From Trichobilharzia regenti (taxonomy: Eukaryota > Platyhelminthes > Trematoda > Strigeidida > Schistosomatidae), in the NCBI GenBank assembly GCA_944472135.2, contig OX235263.1:87700721-87764720 (forward strand): a stretch of DNA of 64,000 nucleotides, read 5' to 3'. Both the position numbers and the translations under genes were made by a program. The notes beneath the pieces were generated by a model. It was not told the DNA's origin and ran no database searches. It worked only from the letters and a program-made list of their open reading frames with translations. Position 1 is the stretch's first letter. Every line of letters begins with the position of its first letter. Shown in pieces: positions 23,121 through 33,740 of this stretch.

Positions 23121-23396
23121 CATATAAAGTGGGTAGTGTTTAACTGTAAGAAAATGACTCTGTGTGTGAAATAGAGTTTCAGTTCATTAACTCATTTAAA
23201 GTACGACAGCACAGAACAGTACTGTTAATGAAGTAACATCTATAAACTCAAACTACTTACTAGTAGTGAGTAGTATTGGTCATAGGGCCTAAATAATGCA
23301 TCTCCACTTTGTCCTGTCTTCTACCAACCTCTTCTGCTTGGATCACGATTGCCCGAAAACCCTCATCTTCTCCTCACACGGTCTCATCACTGTCAC

Positions 23397-24714
23397 CCTA
23401 GCAAAGACGGATAGGAAAGTACAGATTAATAATAATAAAAATAATGATAATAATAGCTTTAATCCAAACTGTACTTTTGGTACAAATATGGAGCTCTCAG
23501 CCTCTAATGCAAGGCCGCCTTTAATTTTCTCATTGCAGGAACAATAATTAAATTGTACTATTCTCGCGAGCATTCATTTTTCTATTGTTGATTCTAGTTT
23601 TACTCGACGAGATGAAACGAGAGAGTTGTGTATGGAGAGAATTCTCAGATTCTGACGAGATAATATTGGCTAATTTCTTGTAGGGTTCTAAGTGTTTATA
23701 GTAGTATTGAGGAGTGCGTTAAGCTACACTGTTCTCGCCCTACTGACGTCTTTCAGTGCCCTGTGCATTATAAGAAATTCTTTGTTAATTATCCCTCGTA
23801 GGATTGAGATGTGGGGGAGCAGTAAAGATATTTAGGCAGAATGGGACAACTAACAAACGGTGACAGTAGAGACGGAATAATACCAATTCGTCTTAGCTTC
23901 CTTTCACGGCATGACAAACGATATAACTTTCTATCAGCTTAAATCATGCGGGAAGACTATGGAAGGTACTCAGAAGTAATACACACTCCAAGGTATTTAA
24001 AATTCGATCTGATTTCAAATCCAGTACTATCTATGATACTGGAACCGTGCATATTGAACAGTTCACATAAGTCGCGCCTACATATGAAAGTTAAAGTAAC
24101 CACCTGGCGAACACTTGGTAATCTAGCACTGTGCTTGTAACGCAGCGAGCTTGTTTAAAAAAAGGCCTGTGTACAGCCATGTCTAAGGCTTATGTGTAAT
24201 CAAGGAACGCGTACCGAAAATCTTTGGCACCTCTATCTGAACCAGAGAAATTATTACGATGTAAGATGAAGAGGGCATCCAAGGTACATCTGCTATGTTT
24301 ATAAGCAAACTGATTAGTGTCATTGAAAGCCTTCAGTTAAAGTTCAAGAATGAAAAGTTGAAGTAATGGCAATATTTCTGATCTTAACAATTGACCCGCT
24401 TGATGGTTTAGCCGCAGGAGCATTTTCAATATCCATACAAGAAGAAGGCACAGCGTCACTGGAAAATGATTCATTGAAAATACGAATGAGAGGATGACAT
24501 GAATTTTCAGCTCATTTATTGAGGATAATAGCTGGTACCCTGTCTGGACCATTTGACTCGGACAGTTTCAGGAATTTGAGACACTTGAAAACATCGTTTG
24601 ATTGAGAACCAAGTAAGTGGTAATTGTTTACACTTATAGTATTTGAGGTCATAACACCAGCTGGACGATAGATGAAGGACTCATTAAAAGTACCAGCATC
24701 AACTGAAGAAGGAT
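23397..24714 (-). pseudogene. CR1-like LINE: RT domain through 3' tail
   Basis: Reading the minus strand from 24714: LKFLKLSESNGPDRVPAII (RT block before the palm), then FAYKHSRCTLDALFILHRN near 24300-24260 and DFRYAFLDYT near 24205. After decay the C-terminal tail and 3' UTR at 23690-23397 match 22226-22530 and end in a TTATTATTATT tail. Stops and frameshifts are frequent. Its 5' part is cut by the PLE pair at 24715; the endonuclease-like fragment at 27260-28400, in the same orientation, may be the other half of the same element. Confidence 0.7.
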
Positions 24715-25357
24715 CCAATGAAAAAATGAATGAGAGTCAAGTTAATAATCTGAGTAGAATTCACTTGAAAATGAATAAGAGTTAAGTTAATAAGATGAGT
24801 AGAATTCACTTAAAAATAAACGAAAATCGAGTTAGCAACAGTCGTCATGAGCGTAGAGATTCAATAGAGGGTGGGGGTAGAAAATAATGCAATTAAGATA
24901 TAGACAAACAAAGAAGAAAGAGGTAAGACAAAATTACGTATTTGGTGTTAAGATAGATCAGGACCATTGTAGATTTAGTGACTGAACAAACTTCTTTTGT
25001 ATGCAGAGTTCAGGATTCAATATGTGAATTGCCATTGCTTCTGCAGTTTGAAGAAGTTTAATTCGTACTCTTTTGGCAAGATTCACACGTATTGTGTAGA
25101 TAACTGAGAAGTTGTTTTGTGGGTTTGCTTGGTGTCCGGATTCGATCAAGTGTTCTAGGATAGAGAGCTGTGGCGGGGGGATCTTCTTTCTCCTTTATAA
25201 AACCATGAAGGTAAGTGTTCGCTGATTCGTTTGGATAGCAAACGCTGGGTACGGCCGACATACCTAGCTCCACATGAGCAGGTGAATTGGTAGATGCACA
25301 TTGATGAGGCCCCCAGTGGAAGCTTATCCTTCACGTTCGTGCGAATCATTGGTTTCG
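24715..25357 (-). pseudogene. Penelope-like element C-terminus and 3' UTR, inverted copy
   Basis: The minus-strand frame from 25349 encodes the GIY-YIG module (SSMCIYQFTCSCGARYVGRT, then KRISEHLPSW). After a small frameshift near 25160 the C-terminal tail follows, ending KKFVQSLNLQWS at 24958. It is the inverted copy of 25960-26602, including the 3' UTR with its two near-identical GTGAATTCTACTCAG-type repeats. It has no RT domain, so it is a partial copy placed head to head with the longer PLE. Confidence 0.9.
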
Positions 25358-26357
25358 ACTAGAAAATACACACCTAAAGAAGATAATAGATATCTTCGGA
25401 TTCTACAAGAGATACGTGGACGATACTTTTATTATCGCCAATAATGAGGAAAATTTGGAGAACATATTGGACTTCTTCAACAGTTGCCATCCAGCAATCC
25501 AGTTCACACTAGAGAAGGAGTCCAACGCAACAATATCTTTTCTGGACGTGCAACTAGCAAGACGCGAACAAGATGGGACACTCAAAAGATCCATTCACAG
25601 AAAACCGACATGGAATGGACAACTCATCAGCTTTCACAGTTGGGTGCCTATATATACAAAACGAAATCTGATCCGCTCACTGACTCACAGAATCCACAAC
25701 ATTTGCAGTCCGGAAACTATAGAAGAAGAGCTGAAGACCCTGAAAAGAATCCTTCTTGAAAACGGTTACCCGGAACGTTTCATCACAAAAGCTATGAAGC
25801 CGAAAACACAAAAACCATCCATGCTTACTGCTCCCAAGAAACTTCTCTATTTGAATCTACAATTCAACGGAGATTCTTCAGCAGAAATACTGAGAAACCG
25901 CCTGTGCCGTTCACTGAAGAAAACCTTCTTCGCAGCGGAACTCAGACTAACTTTCTCTACGAAACCAATGATTCGCACGAACGTGAAGGATAAGCTTCCA
26001 CTGGGGGCCTCATCAATGTGCATCTACCAATTCACCTGCTCATGTGGAGCTAGGTATGTCGGCCGTACCCAGCGTTTGCTATCCAAACGAATCAGCGAAC
26101 ACTTACCTTCATGGTTTTATAAAGGAGAAAGAAGATCCCCCCGCCACAGCTCTATCCTAGAACACTTGATCGAATCCGGACACCAAGCAAACCCACAAAA
26201 CAACTTCTCAGTTATCTACACAATACGTGGGAATCTTGCCAAAAGAGTACGAATTAAACTTCTTCAAACTGCAGAAGCAATGGCAATTCACATATTGAAT
26301 CCTGAACTCTGCATACAAAAGAAGTTTGTTCAGTCACTAAATCTACAATGGTCCTGA
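25358..26357 (+). CDS. Penelope-like element polyprotein, 5'-truncated, frame open
   Basis: PLEs encode a reverse transcriptase fused to a GIY-YIG endonuclease for target-primed integration. The open frame begins within RT at about 25361 (LKKIIDIFGFYKRYVDD, catalytic YVDD at about 25410-25421) and runs uninterrupted to a stop at 26357. RT end blocks (ISFLDVQLARREQDGTLKRS, FHSWVPIYTKRNL, LLENGYPERF) are followed by the endonuclease: Cys-rich CIYQFTCSCG, GARYVGRTQ (GIY-YIG-like) and KRISEH. The N-terminal RT fingers are missing, replaced at 25357 by the inverted copy. The 3' UTR runs to about 26602. It is the best-preserved PLE in the window but cannot be autonomous as it stands. Confidence 0.9.
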
Positions 26358-26602
26358 TCTATCTTAACACCAAATACGTAATTTTGTCTTACCTCTTTCT
26401 TCTTTGTTTGTCTATTTCTTAATTGCATTATTTTCTACCCCCACCCTCTATTAAATCTCTACGCTCATGACGACTGTTGCTAACTCGATTTTCGTTTATT
26501 TTTAAGTGAATTCTACTCAGCTTATTAACTTAACTCTCATTCATTTTCAAGTGAATTCTACTCAGATTATTAACTTGACTCTCATTCATTTTTTCATTGA
26601 AC

Positions 26603-27255
26603 CCTATCAATTAGATTACGTCACCCAACCTACTTTTGTAACTTTATTTTAGTTTCTAACCGATTAACGCCTTCAAAATTACGTAATTTGTTTGTCAAAA
26701 ACTAACAATTGCATTAACACATCTTTGGAAATATTCCTTTTGTTGCCAAGACAAATTACTATAAATTTGCGATTTGTACAGCTTGAGAATGATATCGCCG
26801 AAAAGAGTAACTCTTTGCTGAACACCTTTTCTTTTCTATGACTGAATGGGAATTTTCAAGCTACTGAAGAAGGATCATTGTTTACTTCCTTACCCTCGGT
26901 GATTTACACAACTAGCTTCCACATATTTGATGATGTTTTGCAGGATAAGAACTTTTCGTTATAAATCGTATTCATTCACTGTATTTCTGATTGAACTAGG
27001 ATGTTCAGTCTATTAACAACAGGATTCTCTTTCAACTTTTGTGACCTGTATTTTCTCTGAGACGCTGAAAAGAGGAGAAACCGCCAACTCTTAAGAAGTG
27101 TTTCTCTCTGAAAAAACAAACATCAAGACAAAATTTGAGATGACATGTCACGTTTGTGATTGTGTCCCCTAGAACTTGTTCAGGAAATAAGCCTCAGTTT
27201 GTATTATTTAACATGTTTCCTAGATTCTGTAAATTGTCACATGACTAACATATAT
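26603..27255. other. Unassigned sequence
   Basis: No supported feature; AT-rich with short frames only. Confidence 0.45.
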
Positions 27256-27259
27256 GTTT

Positions 27260-28400
27260 AGTTTCTGGCCAGTTTTCAGGAAGGTGATTTGTGCAGTTGT
27301 CCATATATTTTGGGCAATAAACTTATGATTCAATGATGAGAATTAACTAGTACGGCTCTCTTTCGAGCTTCGAATATACCGGAGTCATTTGTAAAGACTA
27401 GATCAAGGGTATTTTCCAGGCATCTTGAAAAGTTGGCGATGTTTTCATAACCTGATGATGTAAGGAAACTGTAGTCACAAGAATCGCAGTTGCCAGTACC
27501 TAGTTACAAGGAAATTCCAGGAGAGGGAGGTAGCAGCAAACGCAGTAATATCGTCAGGAAGTAGGGGTGGTTCTGATAGACCACATCCAGGTGCAATATC
27601 AATGATTGAAATTTACGTGTAGATCTATTTTGACGGGTCTTTTTGCCAACACACAACGGTAAAGCAGCCAATTGTGTCACTGAACAATCCAAAACATTCA
27701 TTATTTGAAGTAGACCATTCGGAATCCACGAAGATTTTGACGTCACCATCACATGTGTCTTCAGAGCTAAGTCTATCTTGTCTAAGTGGTTTGAAAGACT
27801 AAGTCATCATCTGATTGGTTACGGAGCGAGGTTTCTTGAGCAGTTATAATACCTGCATTGCGATATACATTGGAGGACATGAGGCCATCCGGGGCCCTAG
27901 AGAGGTGATTTTATCTAACAGAGAACAACAGTGCTCGTACAATAGATTTCGTTGTGATGCCGTTAGTTCATTAGTCAGTGTAGTACTAAATTGGTGATGT
28001 TGTAGGTGTTTACTGTACTTAAGACAGACCTTGACTAACTGAACTTGATAAAAACTTCTCGTGGCAATATCCTTGTCAGTACTGTACACTTTCTGTTGAT
28101 TTGTTATTGCAATTCTCTTAATTAGGGCAGCTTTAAGGCGATCATAAAGGTTCGGAGAGGGATCAACAAAAGCGTGAAGAACGGCTTACAATAGCCAGGT
28201 TGGCCTTGGATATTCGTGAGTGAATATGGTTCAGAGCGAACTGAGCTACCACATAACTGAACCATGCAGAAGGACAGTGTATCCAGACAGTCGGAGGTTG
28301 CAAGGTTATAGTCATCTACCCAGGAGAGCCGTTTTCCGTCATCATTAAAATATGAAGATATAGAAACACAGTGATAAAACATTACAAATATAAAAACAAA
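27260..28400 (-). pseudogene. CR1-like LINE endonuclease-region remnant
   Basis: Minus-strand frames show CLENTLDLVFTNDSGIFEAR near 27430-27370, which resembles the NTLDLVFTND block near the end of the APE endonuclease domain in CR1-type elements. Upstream decayed pieces are at 27504-27752 and 27844-28089. A block TGTAGGTGTT-ACTGTACT-AAGA at about 28001-28025 recurs at 28528-28550, suggesting a small duplication or a second fragment. Assignment is tentative because most of the domain is unreadable. Confidence 0.5.
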
Positions 28401-28479
28401 CCTGACGAAAAGATGTTATCACCGTACGTGTAAAAATAAACGAAAAAAATCAATAGGAAAAGTGGGGAAATATTGACAC

Positions 28480-28970
28480 GTAAGACTCCAAATAATACAA
28501 ACGATGATACTCAGACTCATCAATTGTAGGTGTTGATTGTACTCAAGATATACCTTCACTAACCGCACTTACCTAATACTTCTCCTCTTAATACCCTCAG
28601 CAATATTCTACCTATCGTGTAAGTACTGACTAACGAACTCAAAGCTAAATGGCTGGTGACTGGCTAGTGTGTTCTGATGTGAGTTGTATTTTACACAGAT
28701 TAATTATCAGTTTTACTAAATAAGAATATTGTACAACATATCTGTTGTCTGGCTGAACAGTAAATTCTAAGAGTGTGTTTAGTGGTGATAAAAAAAGGAG
28801 CGAACCACGTGTGTACAGTTACATCGGAGAAACCAAAATAGCGTGACGCCATAGTGCATGAATTCGTTAAAACAAAAGATCAAACATTCACAGTTAAGTA
28901 TAAATAAGTCTCATAAGTCACTGATCCGGTGGTTAGGATTATTCTTTTATCTTTGTGTAGGGACAGAAGC
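28480..28970. other. Unassigned sequence with a short duplicated block
   Basis: Positions about 28528-28585 resemble 28001-28060. No coding region or other feature was found. Confidence 0.4.
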
Positions 28971-28977
28971 CTTTAAC

Positions 28978-29338
28978 TGTGCATCTCCATTTCATCCTGT
29001 TTTCGCAGTCATGTGAAGCTGGTGAAATGATTGTCCATAGGCTCTCGACTCCTCCTCACACCATCACTCTTGAGGGTTCCTTCTACCAGACGTCATCTGC
29101 TCCTATTCTAAATTATATGTCCAGGCTCTGCCTCTGCTTTCTTGAGTTTGAGATGAAATTTATCTAATTTTCCCCGTTTCCACCATGTGCATAGGCCTGA
29201 GGAAAATGCTCTGTTCTCACTCGTCCGGCTCATAGCCTCCTGATTCAGGATAAGTTGCCTTCCTGTGTTGTCTGTTGGTAGTTTTGTATTCATATCACCC
29301 GGATGAATTTTCACGTTGCAATTACTACACATTTCCAC
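28978..29338 (-). pseudogene. SR2-like RTE fragment
   Basis: The minus-strand frame from 29338 reads CNVKIHPGDMNTKLPTDNTG, the endonuclease motif (GDMNAKVG-like) of RTE elements, followed by RQLILNQEAMSRTSENRA. The remainder is degraded. It resembles the fragment at 11405-11730 but lies in the opposite orientation. Confidence 0.55.
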
Positions 29339-29963
29339 ACTAATTTCAGACTAGTGAATGCATGTCTCATCTTTTTCTTCCTGCCACTGAATCGCTCACC
29401 TCTAAGCACGCAGCCGAAACGACCTTTCCTAGATAGGTGAAAGTGATCGCCTCTTTCACATTTCTCTCATCTAGTGATTTTTGATTGTTTTTAATTATGC
29501 GACTGTAATGCCCAGTGAGAAATTAGAGAAAAAGCCTTTTCCCTGAAAAAGTTTTCGACAATTATACGAGTGAAAGCATTTGATGTATTCACTGAAATCC
29601 CTATTTACAAGCCCTTCTCATAGAAAGTCAACTCGCGAAATTAGTGATAGTCTTTGCATCGAGTTATGTTTCTGATTAGTACAAGCAACGGAATATCCTT
29701 CGTAAGTGTAACCTTATTTCGGTATACATCAGTATTTTAAATCTCGTTTCTGTGCTTCGGTATTCATCTGCGTGTATTTCACTGATACTTCAATGAACTT
29801 GTCGATTTTGCATTTTCCTATATATTACTGACTGACTAGGATTAGTAGTTGCATGCCGCTCATAACAACCAGTAGTTTACACAAGTCAGATAGAAACGAC
29901 ATAAACACTGGTCGACCGTTTAACTGGTTTCAAGCTGAGATCATCAGCAGTGTATCAGGTCTC
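29339..29963. other. Unassigned sequence up to the assembly gap
   Basis: No coding region is supported. The 5' part of the following Gypsy element (LTR, gag, start of protease) would be expected here or in the gap, but no LTR matching the sequence downstream of 33216 was seen. Confidence 0.4.
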
Positions 29964-30086
29964 NNNNNNNNNNNNNNNNNNNNNNNNNNNNNNNNNNNNN
30001 NNNNNNNNNNNNNNNNNNNNNNNNNNNNNNNNNNNNNNNNNNNNNNNNNNNNNNNNNNNNNNNNNNNNNNNNNNNNNNNNNNNNNN
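29964..30086. other. Assembly gap (123 N)
   Basis: A run of N bases. The Gypsy polyprotein frame emerges directly from its right edge, so the start of that element is hidden or collapsed here. The true gap length is unknown. Confidence 0.99.
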
Positions 30087-30087
30087 A

Positions 30088-33000
30088 GGTATTAATGGCA
30101 AACATATCCGTCTTCAGTTGGATACGGCATCAGATATTACCTTAATTTCCCGAACTACGTGGCGCATACTTGGGTGCCCACAGATTCTGCCGACCGAGCA
30201 TGTCGCTAAGAATGCCTCTGGAGATATACTGAAACTCGTGGGTGAGATAAATTGCCAGGTTCAGTTTGGTGAGCATCACTTCAATGGTGTATGTTACGTT
30301 ACAAACTACCATGATTTGAATTTGCTTGGTCTTGACTGGTTAGACAAGCTCCATATCTTTAATGTACCATTAAATTCAGTATGCTCTAATGTTTCGTCCT
30401 CACCACATAACGTTGTTCCCGGACATGTATCTGATCAGTCTCTCTTGCAACGCCTGCGTCAAAAGCACGCTTCTGTCTTCCAGGACAAACTTGGTTGCTG
30501 CAAATTTACCCAAGTTGTTTTGTCTCTAAAGCCAAACGCGAAGCCAATTTTTCGTCCAAAACGTCCAGTTCCGTATGCTGCTGTCACATTGGTTGAGAAT
30601 GAACTCGACAGACTGGAAGCATTGGGTGTCATCAAACCAGTAACGTATTCGCCCTGGGCTGCCCCTATAGTTGTTGTACGCAAAGCAAATGGTTCCATTC
30701 GCCTGTGTGCAGATTTCTCAACTGGGTTAAATGATGCTCTAGAGGACCATGCTTATCCATTACCAATTCAAGAAGACTTATTCGTCAAACTTAATGGTGG
30801 AAAATGTTTTGCAAAAATTGACCTTGCTGATGCTTATCTTCAAATAGAAGTTGAACCAAAGTCTCAAGAGTTGCTAACAATCAACACTCATAGAGGTCTC
30901 TACCAGTTTACTCGCTTACCATTTGGTGTGAAACCAGCACCCGCAATTTTTCAGCAGATCATGGATACTATGCTTGCTAACCAACCTGGTGTTGCTGTCT
31001 ACCTCGACGATGTGATAATCACAGGGAGTAGTAAGTCTGAATTGTTTGATCGACTTGACGCTGTGCTATCCAAAATGTCAGAGTTTGGGTTCTACCTTAA
31101 AGAGGATAAATGTACATTTTTCATGGATTCAGTAAAGTATCTTGGGTTCATTTTCGATCAACATGGACGTCGACCAGACCCAGAAAATGTACGTGCTATT
31201 CAGAATATGCCCGCTCCCACTAATGTTGCCACTCTGCGATCTTTCCTTGGCCTCATCAGCTATTACAGTGCATTTCTACCAGAGCTTCATCACATACGTG
31301 CTCCACTGAATCGCCTGTTATCGAAAAATGCAAAATGGAATTGGTCACCTGAATGTCAAAATGCATTTAAAAAAGTAAAATCGTTACTCCAGTCAGACAT
31401 GCTGCTTACTTATTATGATCCAAGTCTTGAAATCATCCTTGCTGCAGATGCATCCGACTATGGTATTGGTGCTGTTATATCTCATCGTTTTCCTGACGGA
31501 AGGGAGAAAGCTATTGCACATGCATCTAGAACACTGAATACAACCGAACGCAAATATAGCCAAATTGAGAAAGAAGGTTTGGCGCTTATCTTCGCAGTCA
31601 AAAAGTTTCACAAAATGCTTCATGGTAGGAAATTCACTCTATTTACTGACCATAAACCCCTGTTATCGATATTTGGTTCGAAAAAGGGCGTTCCAGTGTA
31701 CACTGCGAATCGGCTTCAAAGGTGGGCTGTCATGTTACTGGGATATAATTTTGATATCAAATACAAACCTACCTCTGAATTTGGCCAGGTAGATGCATTA
31801 TCACGGCTGCTAAGCCATCAGAAGTTGGAAAGCGAGGATGTTGTTATTGCATCCATCTCTGTTGAAGATGATGTAAACAGAGTTCTGGTAGGCGCGACTC
31901 AACTTCTTCCGGTGACTGCAGTTGAGGTTGCCAGACACACACTGCGTGATCCAGTTTTACAGCAAGTATCAAAGTTCATCCGATTTGGCTGGCCTCCACA
32001 TGTTCATTCAAATGTTTTAAAACAGTTTTACCAGCGACGCCAATCCCTATCCATCGTTAATGAATGCATAATGTTTGCTGATCGTGTTGTGGTTCCAGCT
32101 AATCTTCGTGACCATGTGCTTCGGCAGCTTCATATATCACATCCTGGTGTTGGGAGAATGAAGGCGATCGCTCGCAGTTATGTTTACTGGCCCAACATCG
32201 ATGACCATATCGAAGACCTCGTTCGCAAGTGTAGTAAATGTGCTCAAGCATCAAAGTGTCCACGCAAGACAGAACTATGTTCCTGGCCACGACCGGACAA
32301 ACCATGGTCCCGTGTTCATGTTGACTTCGCTGGACCGTTCAATAGTATGCATTTCTTAATATGTGTCGACGCGTTTTCCAAATGGCCAGAGATATTTCCT
32401 ATGCATTCTGCCACATCAATTGCAACAGTGTCCCACCTACGTCAACTATTCTGTCGTTTTGGTATGCCTGATGTTCTGGTGTCCGATAATGGATCGCAGT
32501 TCACCTCATCACTGTTCTCAGATTTCTGCAAACTGTTTGGCATCCAGCATATTCGTAGCCCCCCGTATCATCCCCAATCGAATGGACAGGCTGAACGTTT
32601 CGTCGACACCTTTAAGCGTGCTTATGCAAAAGCGAAGGGGGAGGGAACAACAGAAGAAATTTTGGATAGATTCTTGCTGCATTATCGTACGACGCCAAAT
32701 CCTTCCGCCCCAAATCAGTTATCCCCAGCGGAAATTATATTTGGCCGAAAGATCAGAACTGCCCTCGACTCAATTAAGCCTAGGCAAGTAAAGCAGGGCT
32801 GCAGAAATACAAAAATGGAAAACCAATTCAATCGCCATCACGGAGCTAAACGTCGAGTTTTCAAATTGTATCAGCAAGTTTATGTACGAGATTTCCGCTA
32901 TTCACCTCCGAGATGGATTCGAGGACAAATAGTGGGGCAGAAAGGAAGGGTTTTATACAAAGTGAATGTAGAAGGACAGTTATGTGTCAGACACACGAAT

Positions 33001-33216
33001 CATATACGAGATGCGTCAGATAGACCTGACAATGGGAGACGAGACCTCACGTTAGAAGTATTAGTAGATACATTTAATCTTCCGCAGCCGGAAGCCCGGG
33101 ACACAGATCACACTCTATCCAGTACCATGCGAAGGTCAACTCGACAAAGAAGAGCTCCGAAACCTTTTCAAATAGATCCAAAAAGCAAGTCCTACACTCT
33201 TTACGGGGAGAGGTGA
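30088..33216 (+). CDS. Ty3/Gypsy retrotransposon Pol polyprotein (5' end in gap)
   Basis: One uninterrupted frame of over 1,000 codons encodes, in order: aspartic protease (LQLDTASDITLISRTTW, near 30115), reverse transcriptase (SIRLCADFSTGLN near 30700; catalytic YLDDVIITG near 31000), RNase H (AADASDYGIGAVISH near 31445), and integrase. The integrase has an HHCC zinc finger (HISHPGVGRMKA...CSKCAQ, 32130-32250) and DDE residues (VDFAGPF, SDNGSQF near 32490, QSNGQAE near 32590). A C-terminal RWIRGQIVGQKGRVLYKV block resembles the GPY/F region. The Pol resembles the CsRn1/Saci-type trematode Gypsy group, by motif only. Gag is not visible. The intact frame suggests recent activity. Confidence 0.93.
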   Translation, partial: GINGKHIRLQLDTASDITLISRTTWRILGCPQILPTEHVAKNASGDILKLVGEINCQVQFGEHHFNGVCYVTNYHDLNLLGLDWLDKLHIFNVPLNSVCSNVSSSPHNVVPGHVSDQSLLQRLRQKHASVFQDKLGCCKFTQVVLSLKPNAKPIFRPKRPVPYAAVTLVENELDRLEALGVIKPVTYSPWAAPIVVVRKANGSIRLCADFSTGLNDALEDHAYPLPIQEDLFVKLNGGKCFAKIDLADAYLQIEVEPKSQELLTINTHRGLYQFTRLPFGVKPAPAIFQQIMDTMLANQPGVAVYLDDVIITGSSKSELFDRLDAVLSKMSEFGFYLKEDKCTFFMDSVKYLGFIFDQHGRRPDPENVRAIQNMPAPTNVATLRSFLGLISYYSAFLPELHHIRAPLNRLLSKNAKWNWSPECQNAFKKVKSLLQSDMLLTYYDPSLEIILAADASDYGIGAVISHRFPDGREKAIAHASRTLNTTERKYSQIEKEGLALIFAVKKFHKMLHGRKFTLFTDHKPLLSIFGSKKGVPVYTANRLQRWAVMLLGYNFDIKYKPTSEFGQVDALSRLLSHQKLESEDVVIASISVEDDVNRVLVGATQLLPVTAVEVARHTLRDPVLQQVSKFIRFGWPPHVHSNVLKQFYQRRQSLSIVNECIMFADRVVVPANLRDHVLRQLHISHPGVGRMKAIARSYVYWPNIDDHIEDLVRKCSKCAQASKCPRKTELCSWPRPDKPWSRVHVDFAGPFNSMHFLICVDAFSKWPEIFPMHSATSIATVSHLRQLFCRFGMPDVLVSDNGSQFTSSLFSDFCKLFGIQHIRSPPYHPQSNGQAERFVDTFKRAYAKAKGEGTTEEILDRFLLHYRTTPNPSAPNQLSPAEIIFGRKIRTALDSIKPRQVKQGCRNTKMENQFNRHHGAKRRVFKLYQQVYVRDFRYSPPRWIRGQIVGQKGRVLYKVNVEGQLCVRHTNHIRDASDRPDNGRRDLTLEVLVDTFNLPQPEARDTDHTLSSTMRRSTRQRRAPKPFQIDPKSKSYTLYGER

Positions 33217-33225
33217 TAGGATCCC

Positions 33226-33475
33226 ACATATTTTGGTATTGACTGTTAATCTTGTATATATGGTATATTATCATTCTCACACATTTTGGTATTGACTGTT
33301 AATCTTGTATATATGGTATATTATCATTCTCACACATTTTGGTATTGACTGTTAATCTTGTATACATGGTATATTATCATTCTCACACATTTTGGTATTG
33401 ACTGTTAATCTCGCACATATGGTATATTATCATCTCTCACGCACTTTGTTATTGGCTATTAAGATCAATTATTTC
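33226..33475 (+). repeat. 53-bp tandem repeat, about five units
   Basis: TTTTGGTATTGACTGTTAAT recurs at 33231, 33284, 33337 and 33390, and a degenerate unit begins near 33443. The spacing is exactly 53 bp. Each unit carries a TATATGGTATATTATCAT core. It starts 10 bp after the Gypsy stop codon and so probably lies in the 3' LTR or 3' UTR of that element. Confidence 0.95.
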
Positions 33476-33660
33476 AAATGCTGTTAACTGTCCATATTGC
33501 TGTAAAATGTATAAATACCATGGCTTTCTTTGTCGTTGTTGCACTTCAATACACAGTCACAGTCCAGCCTTTGTCTTTTGATATTTGCGTGCTTTACTAA
33601 ATCGGAAGGTACGACAAGCAGATAGGCAGATTACTTCAGGCGCAGACAGAGCAAGGTGAA
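33476..33660 (+). promoter_or_regulatory. Probable 3' LTR remainder of the Gypsy element with TATA box
   Basis: GTATAAATACC near 33510 and a following region rich in CAGTCACAGTCCAGCC suit an LTR promoter, and the position after the pol stop and tandem repeats fits. No matching 5' LTR is visible, so the boundaries and the LTR identity are inferred. Confidence 0.4.
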
Positions 33661-33696
33661 AACGTCCTCATTCAATTCCCTACCGTTATAACAGAT

Positions 33697-33740
33697 ACGA
33701 ATCGGCACATATCCTGAAAAGGAAGTTCCAGATTCCGTAA
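33697..33740 (-). repeat. Short inverted BEL/Pao protease-region fragment
   Basis: GATACGAATCGGCACATATCC followed by GGAAGTTCCAGATTCCG matches the plus strand at 39919-39962, which is inside the minus-strand BEL coding region (ESGTSFLGYVPIRI). It is therefore in minus orientation while the BEL sequence that starts at 33738 is in plus orientation. This marks a rearrangement breakpoint. Confidence 0.8.

Noticed and set aside
22226..23690. A further palindrome centred near 22966
   Set aside because: The inverted blocks are two CR1-like 3' ends with ATT tails, separated by about 850 bp of unrelated DNA including an LTR remnant; two insertions in opposite orientation explain it.
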